The notes: generated from the letters alone by a model not told the origin. Shown: positions 24,601 through 37,239, counted from the first letter of the stretch. The stretch is 64,000 nucleotides of DNA from Tubulanus polymorphus (GCF_964204645.1 NC_134031.1:18101307-18165306), one strand, 5' to 3'. Translations and numbers: made by a program.

Positions 24601-27600
24601 CATAACCGTGTTAGACTTAAATATTTTCGTGGAAGCGGACACTGGTTTTTTTTCTTACCTGCATTTGAATGAGTTGAACGGGCATCGTGTGCGGGTCCAG
24701 GAATGAACCTTTGAATGAATGGCACTCACTGGGAATCACAGTAGCAACGTGTTGAGCATTCTTCAGATCTGTAAAAACAAACAAATACGCGTGGAAATTA
24801 ACACTCTGGACAGAGTTGCGCAGTTGCATGGGATTTATTTGATTCTAGACCCTGTTCCACAGTTGCGGGGTAGAAATTGACTCTGAATACAGTTCCACAG
24901 TTGTGGGGTCTAGATTTACTCTGAACACAGTTCCGCAGTTGTGTGGATTTAAACTGACTCTAGACCCAGTTCCACAGCTGTAGGGTTTAAATTGACTCTA
25001 TGGATCCAGTTCCACAGTTCCACGGGTTTATTCAATATGACTCCATAGTTCGCTATCCAGAGATAAGACCGGTAGGGCGAAGCCGAAACTGTGCTGTTAT
25101 CCCATTACGATTACCATCATAAGAACAAATGCGAAGACTTATTTCGACATCTATGCTAAAACCAAATAATCAGAAATACCTTTTGGCTTAAAAGCTAAAA
25201 TGTTATTGTAAGTAGTGAGACGAAGTGGACAGCTCAAGAGTACCAAATCCTCTTATAGATCCGATGCTCCTCTCCCCCTCCCGCTCCCATATCACTGTCC
25301 GAACAAATCAGCTCTCTAACAGCTGTCTGCGACAAGGCTATAATCGTTCTGCTAATTCTACAGCTTGTACACACGTCTGATAGTTGCATCCACTTCAACA
25401 GCATTATCCCTCTTTCTATATTTAGTCTCTGATGGACCAGGTCTCCCTACGATTTCTACTGGTCCTCACACCTAACTCATCATTCCTCCCTCCCTTCTCT
25501 AATTAGTCCAGGGATTCAACCCGGGCTGTTTGTCACGGGTACTAGAACTGCATCCTGAAGGATATGATTTTTAGTAGATGGAATCCACGTGAATCTATAA
25601 CAGATTCCTTGGTGATTAATTTTTATCCAGACTGTGTCCGTTTATCTCTCATCTGCCAAATATCGACAGTTTTTTTCTCTACGGAATTTGTCTGAAGATA
25701 AAGTATGTTAAAAGTGGAGACCGCTGTTAGCAGCTCACATGTGTCTGGACATCAAGGGTTTCTACTTCAGTCTGATTCAATCTGATCGTTTATTGCCCCA
25801 GGAAATATCGCCGTTTTGATCTCTGGTGCAAATCTTTACCGTAAAACACGGTTCTGGACTCTCAAAGCAGATGCAAGAACATGTTTCGCTTCATTCGATT
25901 GAGATCAGAGAGAGGTGGGAGAGAGGGCAGACAACCATGGTTTCTGGTTGAATTTAAGCTAAAAAGAGTTGATTTTCAATTTTTCAATTAGTTACAGCAA
26001 TAGAGTCGCATAGCGCACAGAGCTGTGTAACCGTGGCTCGTGGTTTCTCAATTCAAAGACTTTCTAAGGACCCAGCTATTTCACAAAAATCGGGTTCCAG
26101 TTTCAAAATGTTGATTTTGGACTCTTTGGATATCGATTTTACTGATATGGTTAAACTATATCAAAAATAATCTACGTAACACCAGTATGAACTTGGGTCC
26201 AGTATTAGCAAATTCTATGGAGACTGCTCCTATGTCTGAATGTCAAAATAAGCAGCTGCAAAATGTAAAACATATTTATGTGGAATGTGAACAGATTGAA
26301 CGACTTTTTAAAACAATCAACGTGAACAGACTGAGAGAGTGAGATTGAATGTCGATTTAACGTTACTACATTCGATATAAAACACGCGTAGTTTCAACAA
26401 TCGATAGAAAAATCATTAAACTTCCATTTTCAAAATGAACTGAATTGAGAAGCAGAGAATCTCTCGGAACATAATTGAAACGACGGACGCGCGCGCTCTA
26501 CTGAAAGAACTCGAAGAGACGGAAAATAAATGATTTTTATTGAAAATCTTTAATTTCATTTCACCATCAACAAAAGCAATTCTAGATTGAAGAACAACCG
26601 TTGAACGTGAGTTTATCGAGATTTCAGATGACAAGGGATGGAATACCTTGACTGGATCAAGAGAACAAATTAAACCAACACAACTGTGGAACTGAGTCCT
26701 GAGTCAAATCAAATCCACACAATTGGAACCTGTGAAAACCAGTTTATTTCAAAGCGATATAGGGGTTAATTATTTTTAAATGGTCCCCTCTAGCTCCTTC
26801 CCCTCTCCCCTTCCTCTCCGCACCTCCCCTCCATCACCCTCCCCTCCAGCTCCCTTCTAATAAGTTACTAGAAGGCACATATACGCTGTATATTATCTAA
26901 CGTATAATGGTTCCGTAGCGATGGTTCGGCGATGGGTGTCATTTGGGAAATAGAAAACTCAGCGCTTTGTCGATAATTAATTTTCCGCACTACAGACACA
27001 CAATATAATAAACACAGTCATCTATATTTATCTATCTTACAGGTGACGACTACACAATCAGGATGATCTGACCTCTCACAATGAGGATGATCTGACCTCT
27101 CACAATCAGGATGACAACCTCTCGACATTACTATCAACATGAAACAAATAAGATGCGATTATTGGTAACAATTTGTTACGGCGACCTCCGTTGAGTGCTT
27201 AATCTGTCAGAGGTGACCATCTAGCATTGAATTATGAGCAACCTGGCTTCCTTCTAAGCACTGTACATCCTCTTAAAGTAATGATGGGTCTTTTTGCTGC
27301 AAGTCTATGGTAATCGTGGTCGGGTAGACGCCCGGGACGAATAAGTGTAACTCGATATCAATCTGCGTAGGAATATAGCCCCCCCCCCGCTATACAGCAC
27401 TCATAACCAGTTAATTTTTACAATCGGATAATTTCAAAAGAAACATCAGATAAAAACTGTTGTACCGATAATCAGAGAGTGATAGGGGGCATTGTAAATG
27501 AATAGAGTCGCCAAACCTGCTGGTCACCAGGTCACCACACTGACAGACTGACCAGACAAACTGGGTTAGCAAATTCAGCCCAGTGGGTAGTGGTTCGCAC

Positions 27601-30222
27601 GATCGGCTTGCAAGCTGGTGGTTTACGGTTCGAAGCTACGGTTAGATAGATGAATTTACTTTATTTTGGTATTTATACGTGAAGAATCATTACTTGCTTA
27701 ATCCAAAAGTTTAATTACAATTTTCTGCATATGTTCTATAAAGTTTATCCCAAAAAAGATTCCTTGCGGGTATGGATTATCGTCCATTTCGGATACGTAA
27801 AGAACTCGCCTGCGGTCGATCGCTGTCAGTGACTGCCGATAAGATGAAGGTATTTAGTATTCAACAGCTCAGGGCTAGTGTTGAGTGGGTGACAAATTAA
27901 TTTTCTAGAACCGTTGACAAGCGGGGAACACTACACAGCCCAGGGAACGGTGTCACGGCTATTCATTATTTTTTCATTTCGATCAGGGACACGGTCGAGT
28001 TCCGCGACGGCTGGAATTTTACACCAATCCAGAGAGAGAGGAAAAGCGAAGATACGTCGAATGCACCTCGTGCGTTGTATTATGTATTTTGCCGATGATA
28101 TTTCGATGACTTCTATTGACAACATCGCGATATTAAATTCCTTCCGGCTCAGTGAGAGCGGGGCGTGGGATAGAGAAATTTAGACAAGGAGAGGAAGAGT
28201 AGACAGGGGAAACGAGAGGGGAGAGAGACGAGAGAGAGAGGGAGGAACGGAAGGTGCTAGAGAGATCAGAGAAGAGAGAGGCGAGAGAAAGGGAGGGGAA
28301 GAGAGAGAGAGAAAGAGGAAGAATGGAAGGTACTTGGGAAAGGAGAGATAGGAAGAGAAAAAGCCGTGGAGATGAAAGAGTTGAGAGAGTGGGAAGATGA
28401 AACAGTTGGGCGAACAGAAATGACAATTCTATCGATCATTTACTGCTTACACACGGATGTAAATTATCCCCTGATGGTGAAAAGCGCTTTCAATGTTTCC
28501 TACACCGATTATAAACGACACGTCACTGAATTCATTTAAATATCCGTCAATTTGTGGCCGCATTACCTTCAACAATAATACTACTTCACCCACGAGCCCA
28601 ATCACATGGTGCAGACTTTGCTCCATGAGCCTATATCTTAGTTTTCGAATTTATAAGATTTGACTTGTCATTGGCTTAGCTTTAATTTTGTACGTAATAT
28701 CTTTTTAAGTTAATAAATCTTTCGGAGCCATAAAAATGGCTTCCGGTGGTGGTTCACATCAAGTGAAACTTTACCATTGGTTTAATCTACTAGAAAACCA
28801 TGCGCATTGTCGCATTGTCTAGTTATTCAAACGCTAGCTGAAATAATAGTGGATAGTTGACAAAGTTTCATTAAAAAAAATGGATTTCCATCATAGTTTT
28901 TGTCCAACTTTTGAGCAATTGGACACAGGTCTATTGGTTCATTTTCGTTCAACGGACGCATGTACACCAAACAACCTTGAATATTCTAAGGCAGGTTTCG
29001 ATTGAGCGTATTCCGGTTTGGTGATACACAATTCCGAATTACAAATTCTCTTCCTGCAGGTTTACAGATTATACTATTCCGGAATGGGTATTGAGTATTC
29101 TGGTCAAAACGAATGCGCCAGAAGAGAATTCCGGAATCGGTAGAGACCAATCGAAACCTGCCTGATATTTTCAAAAGACGATTTAAATATTCTACCTTCG
29201 ATTGAAAATGTTCCGGATAAAATCTCATCGAGCGGGACTATATCGGTCTCATAGGCGCGGTCACATGACTGATAGAAAGATGGCGCCTCACGGAACGTCA
29301 CTGACGGCGTCACATCCGGGGCTAAATTCAACTGTACATCTTCATATTTCCGGCGAGTTCGAGTTTTAGTTCGAGATTGTGCCGGTTTGTTAACGGTGGC
29401 GCTGTTACGGGGTTCGGTACAGCTCGTGGCCCTGACTCCATTCTCTAAAACCTCCGTACTTCCATAACTACTATCACGTGACTCGCTGTCGGTCATACTT
29501 AGTTTCTCGAGGTTCCGGTCAGCAGCCATTAAGCGGGATTTCGAATGCCCGTTTTTTAAGTCGGAATTCGACCCCGATCGCGGGTGAATGTCATGTTTTT
29601 CACGTTTACCGTTAACTACGCAACAAACAGTTTCAACGTGAACATCCGCTACCGCTGCTGCCGGTACAACGCCAACAACGTCACAATTTCCAGCGTTCGT
29701 CGTATTTGAATTTTCCTCATCATTCGGACGACGTTTACGTTCCGTCGTTTTACCGGCATCACGGTTAAGCGCCACGAATCTATCTCGCGGGGAGTCGATA
29801 TTTCGCCCGACGCACAGCAGCGGATTATCGTAGAAATTCCCACCGTCGCCGTCGACGTCTAAAACGCTACTTTTCGAATTAAAAACCTCATTATCCTCGG
29901 AATCTGACAGACGAATTCCGTCATCGCGTTCTAAATCAATAGACAACTCATCACTGGGAGTTAACATATAATAATTCGGGGACATCTGAACGCGCGAACC
30001 GTCAATATACTCATCGTCTATAGGTAAAGTCGCCGGGCGGCTATTTTGATTTATTTCACTGTTATCACCACCGCATTGTTGACGCTGTTGCCGCGTTACC
30101 AAATCGTCCACGTGTTCGAGCACCTGTCGGACCGATGCGCGCGTCACATGTAACGTCTGCTCCTCGTTACGTGAACGATTCAACTTCCGGTTGAGTCTTT
30201 GAAATTCGTTTTCGGCGGCCAT
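12686..30222 (-). CDS. Probable three-exon gene: long disordered N-terminus and two-helix membrane tail, function unknown
   Basis: Exon 1, 30222-29196 (342 codons plus one base), starts at an ATG in a near-ideal context (AAAATGGCCGCC) and ends at a CGAAG|GTAGAA donor. Exon 2, 24768-24659, opens after TTTTACAG in the matching phase and ends CAG|GTAAG in phase 0. The last exon, 12949-12686, opens after TTTTTCAG in phase 0 and ends in TGA. Joined, they give about 466 residues. The N-terminus has a short basic helical stretch (QRLNRKLNRSRNE), then a low-complexity region rich in Asp, Ser, Asn and Arg with an acidic patch (LERDDGIRLSDSED). The C-terminus has two hydrophobic segments (SFSLIFLTLWLMGFLLW and IGIGLFFILAWFFMVAGLLL), so it is probably membrane-anchored by its tail. 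No family is recognised. Each exon is well supported; uniting them over 17 kb rests on phase and strand, and further exons in between are possible. Confidence 0.55.
20125..20635. repeat. 36-bp minisatellite, about 14 copies
   Basis: Units of 36 bases, 'cataccccacagcaaagtgt' followed by 'gatcccacaagttagt', are tandem and most regular at 20360-20500, with diverged units on both sides. Since 36 is a multiple of 3, both strands show 12-residue periodic open frames, which should not be annotated as protein without transcript evidence. Confidence 0.9.
22370..22625. repeat. Tandem copies of a dispersed GACTGGTCTTAAAT repeat
   Basis: About four units of 55-65 bases combine 'gattggttatagaac', 'aaaatgagcttagac' and 'tggtcttaaattg'. 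Related single copies lie near 10085-10195, 17670-17790, 20990-21240, 32695-32815 and 38858-38912. Coding origin is not evident. Confidence 0.75.
23770..23850 (-). mobile_element. tRNA-derived SINE head
   Basis: On the minus strand there is a tRNA-like order: an A-box-like 'agtggtcaagaggtaagcgt', then a B-box-like 'gcagatttgagtcccgctgg'. Flanking 'gaccagtcag' and 'ctggtcggt' words are shared with the element near 27560. It does not fold as a clean functional tRNA. Confidence 0.5.
24225..24400. repeat. Two adjacent short-unit arrays
   Basis: A 7-bp array (gtgtcga) of about five or six copies lies at 24226-24260. About 45 bases later comes an array of 'gaccgacaccgg' variants at 24308-24400. 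Confidence 0.9.
27585..27655 (+). mobile_element. tRNA-derived SINE head
   Basis: Plus-strand A-box-like 'agtgggtagtggttcgcacg' is followed 25-30 bases later by a B-box-like 'ggtttacggttcgaagctac'. The upstream sequence (27520-27565, gtcacc and gaccagac words) resembles the sequence around the SINE at 23770-23850. Confidence 0.5.
28190..28400. repeat. Purine-rich (GAGAGG-type) low-complexity tract
   Basis: Irregular GA-rich sequence with no constant unit. Similar tracts occur at 12405-12615, 35365-35515 and 40400-40690, so this composition is a feature of the genome. Confidence 0.85.
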
Positions 30223-33200
30223 TTTGTTTTTCCTAAATCGATTTTGTCGACGATAGTTCAAAAGTCGATATCATTTCACAGTGGAATTTTGATACGCAAA
30301 AATACACGGCGTAGCGGAACCGGAAGTGAGTAATTTTATCACGTGATTTGACTGCGGGTGTGGACATACAATCGGTATGTGTGAATAATTTGTCGGAAAA
30401 TTATTCAGGTTGCGTGCGCAATGTGTGGGATATGGTTCATGTATTTAGCCGATATTTGAGAATTGGCAACAAGCAGAAATAGCGTCTGAATTCTGGTGCA
30501 GGAACTCAGTTCAGACTGATACCCGACTAATGAGTACGACGCACGATCTTCGCTCAGAAACCAATTTCTTTAGATTCGAATTTTACTTCGTATGAGGCAT
30601 TAACATCCATTAGCGTAACCCCAGAACATAAAAAAAGAAACAATTTTTACGTTTTGTTTGCGCCAGGTTTTTACAGCATATTCCCATTTGGATAGAATAG
30701 TTGACAATGAGATCGCTACTAAGGATACCAATGCTACGAAAGTCAAAAGCGATATCAGCGATACCAGCGATATCCATGTAGCGATTTCCAGGTATGGATT
30801 ACCGAATCGTAATCCTGAATTACCGGCTCGTAATCCTGCGATGGAATATTCCCGGATAGAAATCTCGGTCGATCTGTTCGTGGCTATTATTCCATCAGTC
30901 AGCTGTTATCGGAAACCTATTACTGTATTTCAGCGCTGATAGTTTATCTTGTCTCTTGATGCCGGCGCCGGTTACCGTTTAAACAGAAAGGAGATTTCCA
31001 CACTTTCATAAACTATTGATAACAGCGCTGGATTATCCCCGAATTATCAAACCGAGCAGAGTCAACCAGATATCATATAGTTTGATCCGATTCGAGAATA
31101 GTTCAGATTAACGCTTCTCATCGATTTAGTCAGACGACGGAACATTGTAAAAGACTTCTAGTCCTGAAAACCGAACAAAAGAGATCTAGATGTTAGATAT
31201 TCGCAGGTAATCTTCGAGGTTTACATTCCTTGAATAAGTAAGACAGTCCTTCAATGAGTTAGCAGTCCACGATTAAGTTAGACGGTCCGCGGATGAGTTG
31301 AACAGTCCTACAATGAGTTAGACAGTCCTGTAATGAGTTAGGCAATCTTGCAATGAGTTAGACATTCCACGATTAAGTTAGACAGTCCTCGATTAAGTTA
31401 GACAGTCCTCGATTAAGTTAGGCAGTCCTCGGATGAGTTGAACAATCCTGCAATGAATGGGACAGTGCTGGAATTCAATGACTGGTCGATCCGAGTCAGA
31501 GAGATTCGCGTGTTTGCGAGTTTAACAGTGATGAGTGATCTGGTGTCGCGTTCAGCCCGCGCTGTCGCTACAAGCCGCTTCATTCACCATCACTTCCAAC
31601 ACCACCACCAGCACCAGTATACTGATTTTCAGACCGCACGAACAGACAAGCATCCCTCACTACTCCCAATAACTCACTCACTCGTTCACCACAAAGTCTC
31701 GATTTAGCGCGAAACGCTATCACCCTCAAATCCTATCATTGATTAATACAGTCAAACTCGATTAAGTCGTCACATTACTGAAGTTTTCTCCATTTTCGAG
31801 TCTCAACTTATATTAACAATTCAATTTACTTAGTGTAAGTCATCAACATAATAATCACTTCGACGACTTATAAGCGAGTTTGACATATACAGAGCCTCCC
31901 GTTGATTGATATCTTCAAAAAATCATCCTCACTTCCACAAAATGAATTTACTATCTTCCCGTGCCATTAAATGAATCTTACAACAAGGACGACTCCAACG
32001 AGTCTGCGTCGACATCTCATCACATCGCTGCTGAAAATAATATAATCTATAACACAGATTAACTCTGTCAGTATGTGGCCTTGAACCTTGAGTCTTTGAG
32101 TTGCACGGTTCTCAGTATGAGAGGCAAATACATCGGTTCATTTCGATTCCAGATACAAATCTGTGAGGAAAAGAGAAAGATAGAAGAATTAGAGTTGAAT
32201 TATTTAATTTGAACCTTTTCACAGCTGTGAAATTCACACAATTGTGGAACATGCAACGAGTGGAAAGACTAAATATCTTCCCCAGTTTGATGAAATAGAA
32301 ACGAAAATCCTATCAATTGTTATTATTAGGGCTGAATAATGATACTTAGAAAATGAACACAAAGTATCTTTTAACGAAATGTGGGCAGTTCATTACATTT
32401 GAATGGAATTTCACACTCATTGTTGCTTAAGTAACATTTCGTTCGTTTATCGATTTATAAAAGGCGTTTGATGTAGAGGCGAGTTGTGTCGATAACGCAT
32501 TTGATACAGTGAAATATTGAGCCGCAATTTGTGACTAAGTGGCGCAAGCAATAGCAGCAGATAATGGACTCCAACAGTAACCGGATATACCTCTTTGTAC
32601 CGGTTTCCCCTTTTGGACATTTCAAGTTATTTGCACTACAGGATCCAGTTCCACAGTTCTGAGTTAAGAGAGACGGATCCGGTTCCACAGTCGGGACTTA
32701 TGTCCAAGATTGGTCCAAAACCTTAAGACTGGCCTTAAATTGGTATATTGGTTATAGAACTAAGATGGTTTTAGACCAGTCTCAAATCTAAACCATGACT
32801 TTGCAACTGGCCCCGGAAAACAGTTCCACACTTGTGAGTGAGTGTTCAAATCGCTTTATTTTCGATGAGTGAAATCAAAGTCAAATATCAATTCACAATT
32901 GTGAAACTGAACCCATAATTTCAACAAAATTTTCCCAGAAACCACTTTCGTACCCCTCTTTGCTTTTAAATGCTTACTGACTAATTTATTGAATTATAGA
33001 TTCATGAAGTACCTTCGAATTCAAGTGCGTAATGACGAATTCCGTAAATTTGTTGGTACCTGTTGATAGTCTCTGGAAGTGCAGTGATATAAAATAATAA
33101 ACTCACCGAGTCTATTGTATGACGCATTTCATAAATCTATAACAACTGTTTTTAATTGTCCTCGATTTTTCTAATGTGAAAATAAACATATGTTACCTAC

Positions 33201-36200
33201 ATACCTATCTACACAACGCCGCCGCATGAGTGTATGGGAGAGGGGCGCGGGGAGGGAGAGAGGGGCGAGGGGGTTTTCGTAATATGTACAATAAAATACA
33301 TATGCGACAATTGAAATGCATAAACATGTCGGTCCAGGTGTATATATTAATCTCCTATGTATAATAAGTATGATGATGTAATGGGCGGCACTGTTAACCC
33401 TGGAATTAAATCCACCTCAATCAGAGCATGGAAAATTACTGTTGAATTTATTGTTGAAATTATTACCATTTGGTCTCGGAAATTTCATTCCAGGGAGAAG
33501 GAAATCTTCGCAACCAATCAGTTCATTTTATTCGGCCAACTGCTGCTGCTACTACTGCGGCTACAATTTTTATATTTCTAGTTTAATGCTGCTGATGTAT
33601 TGCAGCTGGCCCTACTGGTGCTGCGGGTACTGTTGCTGCCTGCTGGCTGAGAAGGCTGTTCGTGACAACTTCTTCACTTAGTGAAAGTAAGATAGATGTA
33701 AATGGCACAGAGTTACGCAGTGGTCACTGCGCCGGTTAGTCGGTCGTCTGCGGCGAAAAAGATTTATTGAATAAACGAGAGATTGATGCTTATCTGACCT
33801 ATCAATTTGTTGAGTTTGAAAAAACCATTGCTATTGACACAAAACGTTTCACAAACCTTTGGCATTCTTTTTTCTTCTGGTTCGAATTTAGGCTATGTAT
33901 TTGTTCAGATGGGAATATTGTGTGAGAGGTGCCTCTAAATGTGCAGTTCGTTAATTACCCTTCTAATTGAAAATGGCCGCTAGCAGTAGCAGCAGCAGCA
34001 GCAGCAGCAGCGGCGGCAGCGTGGAACTTATCAATACAAAAAATTCTACGCGGCTGTATTAGTTAGTTAATGGTATCACGTGATCGTATCCTGTCGTCGG
34101 TTTCAATAGTCTAATTACTGGACCATTGATCAAAACGCGCGAACATCACAACCATCTTTACAAAATACCATAAACCACCAACACGTTACACGCGTATCTG
34201 GGTGAACTACAAGTGTGATACGTTGGGTGTGATACATTTCAAGAGCCTGTGTCGATCTGATGAAGTAGCTGCCGCGCCTTTACTGTCGATACAGAGGTGG
34301 TTTGTACGTGACGTCACAGGGGTCTGTTCACAAAAACGTTTGATTCTTAAATCGATTTAAATTCTTCTTTAATTCAGTTTGATTTGAAACGAAGCACTGT
34401 TCGTGCGGTTATTGACGCTCATGATACAGACCCGTGTGAGACTATGAATAGTGCCGGATGATTAAAAACGCTACGATATTTATTTTGCGCAATAAATATC
34501 ATAGTTTTCAACCATTTTTATGTTTAAAAGCTCATAAAACGTCGACGGATCTAAATTAACACATTATTTATTCTACAAATACGTTTTGTCACATATTACA
34601 TATAACATTTCATAGGCTGGATTTCAGACTACTCTGCTTCTGGCACGCGAGTAATACCCACGAGGAATGTTTGCTTCATGCGATTCTAATCCGAGTAGAA
34701 TTGACTCGCAGTGAAGAGTTTATCAACCATGAAATAATTTGTACCCGGTCGAAACTTCAAACCCCTCTGGAATTCATGCGATGAATAATGAAATTCAAAT
34801 TCTATTGATTATCTAACCGCTTAAACTGACATAACATATTATTAATCACCATTCTCTAAAAAGCTCGTCACGTGACAGGACGAATTGAAATTGTATTGAT
34901 TATTTAACCGTTTTAACAGGCAGCACTATAATCACCATTCTCTAAAAATCTCGTTGTAGGCGAGACATTGTATAATTTCGTTCGGGAGTTATTCTAGGCT
35001 GAAAGCTGTCTGTTCTGTTTGTGTTAATGACTTAAAACAAGGCACAAGCTGCAAGCCTACCCCCAACAGCACTTAACTGATTATACAATATCTCGATGCT
35101 GTCTCTAACAGAGACTCATAAAAACATCTAATTTCCCGACACGAATTCCAGCATAAATTGAATCGGAAATTCTCGAATTATTGCCATTTGAAAAATAAAG
35201 AACGTGTCTCCTCCGATAAGTGGAGTTGGTCTATTTGCTTTTAACTAAATATTGAATGTCCTCGTGTTTAGTTTTGGAACCACAGAGAGGAGTCTAATCA
35301 CGCATGATGTAATTCACACGTTTTGTGTTCGAGGGCATTTCATTCAAATTTCATTTGATAATTCAGAAGAGTGGCGAGAGAGTGGAGAGCGGTGAGAGGA
35401 ACGGGAGAAGACATGAGAGCGAGAGAGAGGGTAGTAAAATGAGGGAGAGAAGATGAGGGGAGAGTTAAACCGGAGGGGGTGGGGAGAGAAGAAGAGGGGA
35501 GGGAGGGAGAGAAACAGCTCTCCGCCCTGGTTGTTCTAGTCGGTTATACAATTTCATTATTTTCTCCATGTTAACAGTTTCACTACGTTAACGCAGCGGT
35601 TTCACAGCATGGCTCTATTTCTAATAATAAAATTCGCCTCAAGAAAAACAACTTAATAAAATTCAGCTACAAGTTAATCACTTATTTCATTCATGTCTTG
35701 AAGAAATACGATTTCCTTTCACGTCAAATTCAAAACTCTAAGCACTCTATGAAACCGTGCCTCCCTCAACCAGGACCCTGCATCTGACAGACAATCTACC
35801 ACACCCATACCCTACGCCACAACCACATATTTGAGGAGTTACAGGTTTCAGACTGATTTGGTTGTTGAAAATGTTTTCAAAGATCTAAAGAACTTATTTT
35901 TGGTTTATCGTCTTAGAATTACAGCGGATAAATTGAGTGGCGTTTACGGCATTCTGTAGCAGCCTCAGGCGATTCACGGAGACCTGGAAATAACTGACAG
36001 ATCGACGACAGTGAGAGAATATTTCCTGGCGCTCTGAAAATTGACGACGCAGAACTATCGATAAATGTGCTACATGTTTAAAGCGGCGGCTGGTTGTGTG
36101 TGTCCACCTCTGATAAAGTTCATACTCGTGACTCTGAAACACAATTCATAACACTAGGGGGCGGTTACCACTTGGGGCAGCTAACAGCAGTATGCCCCAT

Positions 36201-36769
36201 CAGTGTGTTTAGAATGAACATTCGTCAATTTATTATATTCTTTTTTTTGGCCGCGCGCAGTTTTATGAGTTTTATTTGCTCAGAGACCAGTGAGGGGGTA
36301 TCCACAGGCTAACTGGTGTCAGAATTTTGATTATTTGCTAGTTTTGCGTGTGGATTTTTCATTCAACTTCTTGGGCCTAGTTCTTTTCTCTTTGGAATCA
36401 TTTCTGATCTCTGGACTCAGAATCTGACCCATGGCATCTGGATCTGCACTCAGTTCGGGTCCATGGGCTCTGGATCTGGGCTTAGTAGGCCTCTGGTATA
36501 TGGGCCCAGTTGTTGTGCCTCTGGTCCATGCATTTTCTTGTCTGTAGACTCAGTTCTGGAGTCTATATTAAGCTGCGTGCCGTTGTGTATGATGCAGGTT
36601 TATTTACTGGTTTACGACCTGCAAAAGGCGAGTGCGATAAAATGCAAATCGCAGAAATTACTGGTGAAATTGGTGGTTGATTGATGACGGCGTGGCCGTG
36701 TGATTACACGGGGGCTACACCCCGAGCAGTCCTCTCCCCAAATACCACAAATTATCACCAACAGATATA
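30223..36769. other. Gene-free stretch
   Basis: No supported exon. It includes the upstream region of the gene starting at 30222, a degenerate repeat at 31225-31460, a 'cacattactgaagttt' dispersed repeat at 31755-31870, 'tgtggaactgg' and 'gactggtctta' units at 32635-32815, a CAG/GCA run at 33975-34020, and a purine-rich tract at 35365-35515. A minus-strand open frame at 35894-36142 follows an acceptor-like TTTCAG but has no partner exons. Confidence 0.45.
31225..31460. repeat. Short minisatellite, unit about 21-23 bp
   Basis: About ten units of the type 'gacagtcctcgattaagtta', alternating with 'caatgagtta' and 'ggatgagttg' variants. Confidence 0.85.
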
Positions 36770-36880
36770 CCGGGCCCAGTTTTAAAGACTGGTATTACCT
36801 TTAAAACTGGAGCTAACTCAATTCATTTTCGAGTTAGCCCCAGGGTTAAAGTTAATACCAGTCTTTAAAAAACCAGCCCA
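36770..36880. mobile_element. Foldback MITE, hairpin family 1, copy A
   Basis: Arms of about 49 bases (36771-36819 and 36831-36880) pair across a short loop. They carry 'gggcccagtttt', 'aagactggtatta' and 'gagctaactc'. Closely related hairpins occur at 58191-58306 and, more diverged, 58696-58860. Half-element relatives lie at 42540-42760. Confidence 0.85.
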
Positions 36881-37039
36881 TGTACTGAAGAAACGTTTAC
36901 TACACTGTTTTCCAGTGACTTGTGACATCATAAAGATCATGTTTGAATTAATACTAGGAAATATATTGTAAGTCAGTTCTGGCCTAGGAATCGCAGTGTA
37001 CCTGTGCTGCTGTCGATACGGTTGCGATATTGAGGAACT

Positions 37040-37239
37040 AACGATGGCCGAATTGATTCTAGGAAAAAGATCGTAAGTCATTCCTCACCTAGGAATCAGA
37101 GTAACGTTTCGTATAAGTAGTTTTCAACTTGGACGGAACGTGGATTTCTAAATTGAGAACTACTTAGACGAAACTCACTGCGATTCCTAGGCAAGGAATG
37201 ACTTACGATCTTTCTCCTAGAATTAATTCGACCATCGTT
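37040..37239. mobile_element. 200-bp hairpin element, family 2, with an extra arm upstream
   Basis: Left arm 37040-37127 and right arm 37150-37239 are near-perfect reverse complements, starting 'acgatggccgaattgattct' and containing 'gatcgtaagtcattcc' and 'cctaggaatc'. A third, diverged copy of the arm in the left-arm orientation lies at about 36945-36998. This is compatible with a nested or rearranged MITE. Confidence 0.85.

Larger units (their letters stand above)
12950..24658. other. Large presumed intron, repeat-rich
   Basis: No exon was recognised. Visible content: pyrimidine-rich tract 14390-14660; a GCC-rich patch near 17025-17050; a copy of a dispersed 'cacattactgaagtcgttt' repeat near 15455-15530; purine-rich tracts at 18030-18085, 21440-21490, 21580-21660 and 23390-23445; the 36-bp array at 20125-20635; 'gactggtcttaaat' family copies at 17670-17790, 20990-21240 and 22370-22625; and a tRNA-like SINE at 23770-23850. 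Confidence 0.5.
24769..29195. other. Presumed first intron of the same gene
   Basis: No exon seen. It contains several 'tgtggaactgg' family units (24835-25030, 26672-26735), a pyrimidine-rich patch at 26790-26860, a triplicated 'gatgatctgacctctcacaa' unit near 27058-27115, a C-run near 27380, a second tRNA-like SINE at 27585-27655, and a purine-rich tract at 28190-28400. Confidence 0.5.

Noticed and set aside
35894-36142. 82-codon minus-strand frame after TTTCAG
   Set aside because: One plausible acceptor, but no upstream exon, no recognisable family and no conserved motif.
36818-37081. Minus-strand frame with FPSINSN and MMSQVTG, resembling the end of S10 carboxypeptidases
   Set aside because: Much of it is the arm of the hairpin element, which occurs again next to it, and no acceptor gives the phase 0 required after exon 11. 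Similarity is probably chance.
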